From Giesbergeria sp. (GTDB lineage: Bacteria > Pseudomonadota > Gammaproteobacteria > Burkholderiales > Burkholderiaceae_C): a stretch of 5,173 nt of DNA. The notes under the pieces were generated by a model. The model searched no databases. It saw only the letters and a program-made list of their open reading frames with translations, and was not told where the DNA came from. The stretch is taken from positions 1,734 to 6,906 of the forward strand of contig JAGNUJ010000080.1 in the NCBI GenBank assembly GCA_017987055.1, given 5' to 3'. The translations under genes and the position numbers were made by a program. Of the stretch, positions 1-4,907 are shown piece by piece. Position 1 is the stretch's first letter, and each line of letters begins with the position of its first letter.

Positions 1-802
1 GCTGGCGCTGTGGCTGGTCGCTGGCTTGCTGCTGACCAGCGTGGCGCACAGCCAGTTGGTGATTGCCCACCAAGCGTGGGGCGTACGCTTAGGGGGCGAC
101 GCGGTGCAGCGCAGCCGCATCGTTGCGTGGCGTGAGGGGCTGGGCTTGGTCGGCGTGATTGCCGCCAGCGCGCTGTCGGTGGCGTGGGGGCCGGCCGCCA
201 TGTTGGCCGTTTTGGCGCTGACGCTGGCCTTGGGCTGGTGGGCGCTGTGCTACGCGCCGCGCCCACCCAAGGCGCTGCGCCCGTCTGGTCTGGGGCAGAC
301 GGGCGAGTCTGCCCTGTGGGCACCGCTGCGGGTCGCCGCGTTTCGCCGCTTTGGCCTAGAGCGCACTTGGTTGGCCGGCATGTTGCTGGCGGTGCTGTGC
401 TTTGGCTGGACGGCGGGCTTGGGCAGCGGCCAAGTGCTGGCCTTTGCCGTGATTTGCGCGCTGACCGGCGTGGCGCTGGGCGCGGATTTGGCGGTGCCCG
501 GCGCGCTGCTGGCGCGTTTGGTCGAGCGCCAAGGCGCGCAAGGCCAGCACGACGGCGCGTATTTGGGCTGGTGGAATCTGGCGACCAAACTCAACTTGGC
601 GCTGGCCGCCGGCGCGGCGCTGCCGCTGCTGCAATGGGCTGGCTACGCGCCCGGCAGCCAAGACCTACAAGCGTTGGCGCACTTGTCTTGGGGCTACGCG
701 CTGCTGCCGTGTGCGCTCAAGCTGCTGGCGGCGGCGCTGCTGTATGGCTTGTTCATCCACCGGGCCGAGCACCCGGCACCACCTGAAGGAATGCTGTTGT
801 GA
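1..802 (+). CDS. GPH/MelB-type MFS transporter, C-terminal part (5' end outside window)
   Basis: The reading frame is open from base 2 to TGA at 800-802, so only the C-terminal 266 or so residues are visible. It is an integral inner-membrane protein. Hydrophobic segments are encoded at about 2-60, 150-200, 195-255, 365-425, 430-500, 585-650 and 675-745. Family signs are a helix ending in HQAWG then D-x-x-x-R-S-R and WREG after TM4 (about 74-150), and the ALGAD...VP...ALLA then G-A-Y-x-G-W-W-N-x-x-x-K-L segment at about 470-595, typical of the TM10-TM11 region of glycoside-pentoside-hexuronide (MelB-like) transporters. Oddly, the segment after the central loop (about 260-355) enters what looks like TM9, so TM7-8 seem absent. 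The gene overlaps the next by four bases. Related transporters occur in ChrR/ECF-sigma stress clusters, where I know of no proven substrate; sugar transport should not be assumed. Confidence 0.85.
   Translation, partial: LALWLVAGLLLTSVAHSQLVIAHQAWGVRLGGDAVQRSRIVAWREGLGLVGVIAASALSVAWGPAAMLAVLALTLALGWWALCYAPRPPKALRPSGLGQTGESALWAPLRVAAFRRFGLERTWLAGMLLAVLCFGWTAGLGSGQVLAFAVICALTGVALGADLAVPGALLARLVERQGAQGQHDGAYLGWWNLATKLNLALAAGAALPLLQWAGYAPGSQDLQALAHLSWGYALLPCALKLLAAALLYGLFIHRAEHPAPPEGMLL
785..790 (+). promoter_or_regulatory. Ribosome binding site deciding a GTG start
   Basis: GAAGGA lies 8 bases before the GTG at 799. It supports GTG as the start of the lipoprotein gene. The nearby ATG at 791 and TTG at 797 are in the frame of the upstream transporter and cannot serve the lipoprotein frame. 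The site lies inside the end of the transporter gene, consistent with translational coupling. Confidence 0.7.
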
Positions 803-1362
803 ATACAAATACCACCCGCCTGCCGCGTCGCCACCTGTTGCTCAGCGCCGCTGCGGGCTTGGGCGCTCTGGCCGGTTTGTCCGGCTGCGCCAGTCCCCAG
901 CCCGCTGACTACGCCCAAGAGCGCCCGCTGCTGGAGCTGGACCACTACTTCAATGGCCGCGTGCGCGCCCACGGCATCTTCCAAAAACGCGGTGGCGCTG
1001 TGGCGCGGCGTTTCACGGTGGTGATGGACTGCCACTGGCAGGGCAACGAGGGCGTGCTCGACGAGGCCTTCAGCTACTCAGACGGCAGCACTGAGCGGCG
1101 CATTTGGCGCCTGACCAAACATGCCAATGGCCGCTACAGCGGCCGCGCCGACGACGTGGTCGGCGAGGCCCAAGGCCAAACCGCTGGCAACGCCTTCCAC
1201 TGGAGCTACACCCTGCGCCTGCCGGTGGACGGCACCACCTACGACGTGCAGTTGGATGACTGGATGTTTTTGGTGGACGACAAAGTGCTGCTCAACCGCG
1301 CCACCATGAGCAAATGGGGCGTGCAGCTGGGCGACTTGACCCTGTCGTTCACCAAGGAGTGA
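799..1362 (+). CDS. DUF3833 family lipoprotein with twin-arginine-like signal
   Basis: This 187-residue protein starts with GTG, which overlaps the TGA of the transporter gene (GTGA). Its signal has Arg7, a twin arginine at 10-11, a hydrophobic stretch at about 13-28 and a lipobox LSG-C with the modified cysteine at 30, so the mature protein should be anchored in the cell envelope. The PRRHLLL sequence resembles a Tat motif but lacks the full S/T-R-R-x-F-L-K consensus, so Sec export is equally possible. The mature part fits DUF3833: D48-H-Y-F-N-G at the start, G-I-F at 59-61, the F-T-V-V-M-D strand at 72-77, D-E-x-F at 88-91, R-x-W-R-L near 101-105, D-D-W-M-F at 153-157 and a closing N-R-A-x-M-S-K-W-G at 166-174. 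The repeated strands suggest a beta-barrel or lipocalin-like fold, which is inference. No biochemical function is known to me. The family often sits next to SDR, NTF2-like and cyclopropane-fatty-acid-synthase-like genes. Confidence 0.9.
   Translation: MNTNTTRLPRRHLLLSAAAGLGALAGLSGCASPQPADYAQERPLLELDHYFNGRVRAHGIFQKRGGAVARRFTVVMDCHWQGNEGVLDEAFSYSDGSTERRIWRLTKHANGRYSGRADDVVGEAQGQTAGNAFHWSYTLRLPVDGTTYDVQLDDWMFLVDDKVLLNRATMSKWGVQLGDLTLSFTKE
1354..1359 (+). promoter_or_regulatory. Strong ribosome binding site for the SDR gene
   Basis: AAGGAG lies 7 bases upstream of the GTG at 1367 and overlaps the last codons of the lipoprotein gene. It supports the GTG start; the ATG at 1362 is in a different frame. 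Confidence 0.75.
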
Positions 1363-1366
1363 TGCC

Positions 1367-2152
1367 GTGGCGCTCAACCCCCGCATCACCGACTGGCGCG
1401 GCCAGCGCGTCTGGCTGATTGGTGCTTCCAGCGGCATTGGCCGCGCCGTGGCCGAGGCGCTACACGCACGCGGCGCGCAGGTCTGCGTCTCGGCGCGCCA
1501 GCAGGCACCGCTGCAAGCGTTTGTCGATGCGCACCCCGGCAGCCAAGCGCTGGCGCTGGACGTGACCGATGCCGCCGCCGTCGCCGCCGCCGCACAGCAA
1601 CTGCTGGCGAGCGGCCCGCTGGATTTGGTTTGCTACTGCGCTGGCTACTACAAGGCAATGCGCGCCAGCGACCTCGACCTGCCCGAGCTGCTGCGCCACC
1701 AGCAGGTCAATGTGGTCGGTGCGCTGCACGTGTTGGCGGCAGTTACACCGGCGTTGCTCAACGCCGCTAAAGCCGGCACCCACGCGCCGCACATCACCCT
1801 CGTCGCCAGCGTTGCTGGCTGGAGCGGCCTGCCGCAAAGCTTGGCCTATGGCCCGACCAAAGCGGCGCTGATCAACTTGGCTGAAGTGCTGTTTTTGGAC
1901 CTGCGCCCGCACGGCGTCGGCGTCAGCGTGGTCTGCCCGGGTTTTGTCGATACGCCCCTGACAGCGCAGAACCAATTTCGCATGCCCGCCCTGCTGACTC
2001 CTGCGCAGGCGGCCAACGCGATGCTGCGCGGCTGGGCGCGGGGCGACTTTGAAATGCATTTCCCCAAACGTTTCACGGTGATACTCAAGTTACTGCGCGT
2101 GTTACCTTATCGCTGGTATTTCGCCTTAGTACACCGCTTGACAGGTTTATGA
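1367..2152 (+). CDS. Short-chain dehydrogenase/reductase (classical SDR)
   Basis: This 261-residue cytoplasmic NAD(P)-dependent oxidoreductase has a Rossmann fold. Visible motifs are the cofactor glycine loop G19-A-S-S-G-I-G25, Arg44 after the second strand (hinting at NADPH, not proof), D65-V-T, a variant N-N-A-G reading Y90-C-A-G93, and the full catalytic tetrad Asn115, Ser148, Tyr161 and Lys165. P-G-F-V-D-T at 191-196 follows. The length is normal for classical SDRs. The C-terminal tail from about 233 is basic and hydrophobic (L-K-L-L-R-V-L-P-Y-R-W-Y-F), suggesting membrane association and perhaps a lipid-like substrate; that is inference. The last 24 codons contain four TTA codons plus ATA, GTA and ACA, unlike the rest of the gene. 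The gene is four bases from the lipoprotein gene and overlaps the next by ATGA. The substrate cannot be read from the sequence. Confidence 0.93.
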   Translation: MALNPRITDWRGQRVWLIGASSGIGRAVAEALHARGAQVCVSARQQAPLQAFVDAHPGSQALALDVTDAAAVAAAAQQLLASGPLDLVCYCAGYYKAMRASDLDLPELLRHQQVNVVGALHVLAAVTPALLNAAKAGTHAPHITLVASVAGWSGLPQSLAYGPTKAALINLAEVLFLDLRPHGVGVSVVCPGFVDTPLTAQNQFRMPALLTPAQAANAMLRGWARGDFEMHFPKRFTVILKLLRVLPYRWYFALVHRLTGL

Positions 2153-2670
2153 ACTCCACCACCCTCACTGCCACGATGGCTATCTCGTCTGTTGCTGGCG
2201 CTGCTGCGGTCGCCAGCAGCGCCAGTACTGCTTTGAGCACCGCTGCTAGCGTTAACCGCTTGGCGCAGTTGTATGAAAGCATCTCGCCCGAGCTGCTGCC
2301 CCAGCTGGCGCAGTGTTACGCCAGCGGCGCGCGCTTTAAAGACCCGTTCAATGACATCCAAGGCAGCGCCGCCATCGTGCGGGTGTTTGAGCACATGTTT
2401 GCCAGCATGGAGCAGCCGCGCTTTATCGTCACCCAGCGCATCGTGCAGGGCGACCAAGCGTTTTTGGTCTGGGAGTTTTACTTTCGCCTGCGCCACAAAC
2501 GCATGGCCAATGAGCAGTTCATTCGCGGCGCGACGCATTTGCAGTTTGACCCGCAAGGCCTGGTCTCGCTGCACCGCGACTATTGGGACACGGCCGAGGA
2601 GCTGTACGAAAAACTTCCCATCGTCAGCCTGTTGATGCGCTGGCTGCGCCGCAAAATAACGACAAAATAA
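2149..2670 (+). CDS. NTF2/SnoaL-like domain protein with Ala/Ser-rich N-terminal extension
   Basis: This 173-residue protein starts at the ATG overlapping the SDR stop (ATGA). The recognisable NTF2-like region runs from about residue 35 to 158: a first helix L-x-x-L-Y-x-x-I-S-P-E-L-L, then A-R-F-K-D-P-F-N-D at 61-69, which is typical of nuclear-transport-factor-2-family proteins of this cluster type, then H-M-F-A-S-M at 82-87 and F-I-R-G-A-T-H-L-Q-F at 124-133. A hydrophobic, basic tail (about 155-173) could touch membrane. Residues 1-34 are almost only Ala, Ser, Thr and Val without an N-terminal positive charge, so they do not look like a standard signal peptide. The next in-frame ATG is codon 10, and none lies at the domain boundary. 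No strong Shine-Dalgarno is seen, so translation probably depends on coupling to the SDR gene. NTF2-like folds serve enzymes and scaffolds alike; no activity is assigned. It is the last gene of the operon. Confidence 0.88.
   Translation: MNSTTLTATMAISSVAGAAAVASSASTALSTAASVNRLAQLYESISPELLPQLAQCYASGARFKDPFNDIQGSAAIVRVFEHMFASMEQPRFIVTQRIVQGDQAFLVWEFYFRLRHKRMANEQFIRGATHLQFDPQGLVSLHRDYWDTAEELYEKLPIVSLLMRWLRRKITTK
2195..2225 (+). repeat. Perfect 12-bp inverted repeat (hairpin) inside the NTF2-like gene
   Basis: CTGGCGCTGCTG at 2195-2206 is exactly reverse-complementary to CAGCAGCGCCAG at 2214-2225, with a 7-base loop at 2207-2213. In RNA the stem can lengthen by a G-U pair (2194/2226) and a U-A pair (2193/2227), giving 14 pairs. 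It lies about 45 bases after the ATG, within the codons of the Ala/Ser-rich extension. No T-run follows, so it is not a standard intrinsic terminator. Confidence 0.8.
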
Positions 2671-2722
2671 CAATCAAATCGGCCTCTAGCCCAATAGATA
2701 CCTGCGCTAGCAGCTATCAAAA
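2671..2722. repeat. Degenerate palindromic intergenic element, Comamonadaceae-repeat-like
   Basis: The spacer after the operon carries AAATCGGCCTCTAGC at 2676-2690 and GCGCTAGCAGCTATCAAAA at 2704-2722. These arms contain CTAGC (2686-2690) facing GCTAG (2706-2710), with further partial pairing outside. The pattern (C)AAAT-C-GGC-C-TCTAGC ... GCGCTAGCAGCTATCAAAA resembles an intergenic repeat I remember as frequent in Comamonadaceae genomes; this recollection is unchecked. The stem is short and no T-run follows, so a role as a rho-independent terminator is doubtful. Confidence 0.5.
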
Positions 2723-2748
2723 TAAATTAAAACCACCTCAGTCTAAAT

Positions 2749-4320
2749 ATGTCCGAACCTTTGAACGCCTATCCCCTGTGGCTACAGTCTTTGCTGCAAG
2801 GCCCCCATGCGCTGGCGCTGGACGCGCGCTGCGTTGAAACCCATATCTCGTGGGTAGTGCTGGCGGGCGAGCAGGTGTTCAAGTTTAAAAAGCCGCTATC
2901 GCTGGGGTTTTTGGACTTTGGCACGCTGGCACTGCGCCGCCACGCTTGCGAGGAAGAGCTGCGCATCAACCGCCGCACTGCGCCGCAGTTGTACGAGGCG
3001 GTGGTGGCATTAATTGCCCCCGCCCACGCGCCGCGCCTAGTGCCATTGGCCAATGTGCAGCCGCAGGACGAAGTGCTGGAGTACGGCGTGCAAATGCAGC
3101 GCTTTGCCGACGGCGCGCTGCTGGCCGAGCAGCTCGATGCCGGTACGCTGCTGCCGGCGCACCTGAGCGCCTTGGCCGAGCGCGTCGCCCAGTTGCACGC
3201 CAGCGCCGCGCTGGCACCGGATGAGAGTGATTTTGGCAGTGCCGCCATAGTGCGCCAGCAGTCGCAAACCAACCTTGACACCCTCGCTGCTATGGCGCTG
3301 CCCGAGGCCGAGCGGCGCACGCTGCAAACCCTCAACGCGTGGACACAGCGCGAAGGCGAGCGCTTGGCGCCGCTGTTTGCCGCCCGTAAAGCCGCGGGCC
3401 ACGTGCGCGAATGCCACGGCGATTTGCACATGGGCAACTTGGTGCAATTGAGCGATGGCGCGCAGATGTTTGACGCCATTGAGTTCAGCGAGGCGCTGCG
3501 CTTTATCGACCCGATAGCCGATGTCGCCTTTTTGTGTATGGACTTGCAAGCGCGTGGCCGCCCGGACTTGGGCTGGCACTTTTTAAACGGCTGGCTCGAG
3601 CACAGCGGCGACTACGATGGACTGCAGCTGCTGCGCTGGTACTTGGTTTATCGCGCGCTAGTGAGGGCGATGGTGGCGGGCTTTCGCCTGCAGCAGTCAG
3701 CCCAAGACGAGGCCGAGGCCGCCCTGCACGAGCTGCAGCGCTACTTGGCGCTGGCCGAGCTGCTGTGCCAACCGCGCCCGCGCGGGCTGTGGTTGGCGCA
3801 GGGGGTGTCGGGTTCGGGCAAAAGTTTCAGCACGACGCCACTGGTGGCGACACACGGCATGGTGCGCCTGCGCGCCGATGTCGAGCGAAAACGCCTGTTT
3901 GGCTTGACAGCGACGGCCAGCAGCGCGGCGCTGAGCGAAAACCTCTACAGCACTGAAGTCACCGCGCGCACCTATGCCCAATTGCTGGCGCTGTCTGGCC
4001 GGCTGTTGGACGCAGGGTTTGCGGTGCTGGTCGATGCCACCTTTTTGGCGCACAGCCAGCGCGCGCCGTTCAGTGCGTTGGCGGCGGAAAAAGCCGTGCC
4101 GTTTGCCATCTTGGCGTTTGATGCGCCGCTGCCGGTGCTTGAGCAGCGCGTTGCGCAGCGCTTGGCGCAAGGCGGCGATGCATCTGAAGCAACGCTGCAA
4201 GTGCTGGCCGCGCAACTCGCCCGCCGCGAGCCGCTGACCGAGGACGAGCTGGCGCTGGCGGTGCAGATTGATACCACGCAGCCAGTCGATGTGTCTACCT
4301 TGCCGGCGCTAACAGCTTAA
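2749..4320 (+). CDS. Bifunctional aminoglycoside-phosphotransferase-like kinase / P-loop ATP-binding protein
   Basis: This 523-residue soluble protein has two fused domains. Residues about 1-335 form an APH/choline-kinase-like fold: V-F-K-F-K-K-P at 43-49 supplies the ATP-binding lysine region, H223-G-D-L-H-M-G-N230 is the catalytic loop with Asp225 as the likely base, and D242-A-I-E-F246 is the metal-binding segment. Residues about 343-515 form a P-loop kinase-like domain: Walker A G352-V-S-G-S-G-K-S359, L-R-A-D-V-E-R-K-R at 374-382, and a Walker-B-like strand ending V-L-V-D429-A-T-F. The pairing corresponds to COG2187 plus COG0645, a fusion common in proteobacteria and annotated as a bifunctional aminoglycoside phosphotransferase/ATP-binding protein. 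Resistance to aminoglycosides should not be inferred; the substrate is unknown to me. All key residues of both sites appear intact. No clear ribosome binding site precedes the ATG; the start was chosen because M-S-E-P-x-x-A-Y-P fits the expected domain beginning. Confidence 0.9.
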   Translation: MSEPLNAYPLWLQSLLQGPHALALDARCVETHISWVVLAGEQVFKFKKPLSLGFLDFGTLALRRHACEEELRINRRTAPQLYEAVVALIAPAHAPRLVPLANVQPQDEVLEYGVQMQRFADGALLAEQLDAGTLLPAHLSALAERVAQLHASAALAPDESDFGSAAIVRQQSQTNLDTLAAMALPEAERRTLQTLNAWTQREGERLAPLFAARKAAGHVRECHGDLHMGNLVQLSDGAQMFDAIEFSEALRFIDPIADVAFLCMDLQARGRPDLGWHFLNGWLEHSGDYDGLQLLRWYLVYRALVRAMVAGFRLQQSAQDEAEAALHELQRYLALAELLCQPRPRGLWLAQGVSGSGKSFSTTPLVATHGMVRLRADVERKRLFGLTATASSAALSENLYSTEVTARTYAQLLALSGRLLDAGFAVLVDATFLAHSQRAPFSALAAEKAVPFAILAFDAPLPVLEQRVAQRLAQGGDASEATLQVLAAQLARREPLTEDELALAVQIDTTQPVDVSTLPALTA

Positions 4321-4325
4321 GCCGT

Positions 4326-4808
4326 TCAGTGCGCTAACAAGCCCGGCCACAGCTGCAGCAGCACGCTGGTCATGACGAAGTAGCGCAAAAACTTGCCCAC
4401 TGCCATATAGGCCATGCACGGCCAGAACGGCAGCTTGAGCCAGCCAGCGACGGCGCACAGCGGGTCGCCAACGAGGGGCAGCCAGCTGAGCAAACACGCT
4501 TTTGCCCCAAAACGCTGCAGCCACGCCAGCGCCTGCACTTCGGTGCGCGCGCCTTTGGCTTTGTCCACCACCTTGTGCGCGCCCAGTCCCATCCACCAAC
4601 TGACGGCACCGCCCAGTGTGTTGCCAGCCGTCGCCACCAAAACCGCCGGCCAAAACAAATGCGGGTTGAGTTTGACCAGCCCAAACACCGCCGGCTCTGA
4701 GCCCAGCGGCAGCAAAGTGGCCGAGATGAAGGCGACGACAAACACCGTGCTCAGGCCAAACTGCGGCAGCGCCAGCAGATCAAGCAGGTGTAACAACCAA
4801 GTTTCCAT
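4326..4808 (-). CDS. yqaA: YqaA/DedA-family membrane protein (SNARE-associated domain)
   Basis: This 160-residue inner-membrane protein is read leftwards from ATG at 4808-4806 to TGA at 4328-4326. An upstream in-frame extension to 5117 exists but crosses the dusB start, is Arg/Gly-rich and unlike a membrane protein, so the M-E-T-W start is preferred; it gives a length near the roughly 142 residues of E. coli YqaA. Family features are F-I-S-A-T-L-L-P-L-G-S-E at 28-38 (the re-entrant region), N-T-L-G-G-x-x-S-W-W-M-G at 63-74, W-L-P-L-V-G-D-P-L at 109-117 followed by the A-G-W-L helix, and G-K-x-x-R-Y at 138-143. Relatives in the DedA superfamily are linked to lipid flipping and proton-motive-force homeostasis; YqaA itself is poorly characterised. 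It is convergent with the kinase gene (5 bases between stops) and divergent from dusB. No good Shine-Dalgarno is visible before its ATG. Confidence 0.88.
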   Translation of the reverse strand: METWLLHLLDLLALPQFGLSTVFVVAFISATLLPLGSEPAVFGLVKLNPHLFWPAVLVATAGNTLGGAVSWWMGLGAHKVVDKAKGARTEVQALAWLQRFGAKACLLSWLPLVGDPLCAVAGWLKLPFWPCMAYMAVGKFLRYFVMTSVLLQLWPGLLAH

Positions 4809-4907
4809 AAGAGCGGCGAGTGTAGTGGGCGCTGGCAAGTTGCCTAAATTTTGTGCAGGTACAATGCCGCCTCTTTTTTCAGCTCCCCCGCCCCGCGCTC
4901 CTGACCC
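4809..4907. other. Divergent intergenic region between yqaA-like gene and dusB
   Basis: These 99 bases separate the two start codons and should hold promoters for both. On the + strand there is a TACAAT -10-like box. On the - strand a TACACT box (4824-4819) could serve the YqaA gene, but its -35 partner is poor (TTAGGC at 4847-4842), so that call is weak. The dusB-proximal half (4870-4907) is pyrimidine-rich with a T-run at 4874-4879 and C-runs, and has no purine-rich ribosome binding site. Confidence 0.55.
4840..4865 (+). promoter_or_regulatory. Candidate sigma-70 promoter for dusB
   Basis: TACAAT at 4860-4865 is a good -10 match. TTGCCT at 4840-4845 is the best -35 candidate but leaves only a 14-bp spacer, shorter than the usual 16-18. 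The bases right after the -10 are GC-rich (GCCGCC at 4866-4871), placing a transcription start at about 4872 and a leader of roughly 36 bases. Confidence 0.4.

Noticed and set aside
1460..2059. Long open frames antisense to the SDR gene and similar long antisense frames over the kinase gene
   Set aside because: Arg/Gln/Ala-rich translations without recognisable domains, as expected from GC-rich codon bias opposite real genes.
2138..2143. Perfect TTGACA -35-like hexamer at the end of the SDR gene
   Set aside because: No acceptable -10 hexamer is found 15-19 bases downstream (the region is C-rich coding sequence), and it lies within coding sequence at a translationally coupled junction.
2653..2671. 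AAAATAAC repeated with an 11-base period across the stop codon of the NTF2-like gene
   Set aside because: Only two copies of a low-complexity A-rich word; likely a chance duplication in lysine/threonine codons and AT-rich spacer.
2242..2714. Ten-base inverted pair, GCTGCTAGCG at 2242-2251 and CGCTAGCAGC at 2705-2714, loosely flanking the NTF2-like gene
   Set aside because: Inverted 10-mers at arbitrary spacing are expected several times by chance in 5 kb, the match does not extend on either side, and there is no sign of a mobile unit between them.
2733..2739. CACCTCA before the kinase gene, which on the other strand reads like a Shine-Dalgarno (GAGGTG)
   Set aside because: No suitable start codon with a meaningful frame follows at proper distance on the - strand; on the + strand it is not a ribosome binding site.
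4306..4339. GCGCTAACA direct repeat (4306-4314, 4331-4339) and GCTTAAGC palindrome (4315-4322) at the convergent gene ends
   Set aside because: Too short to be a terminator or attachment site: no GC-rich stem with a T-run on either strand. One copy lies in each convergent coding region, so it is most simply chance.
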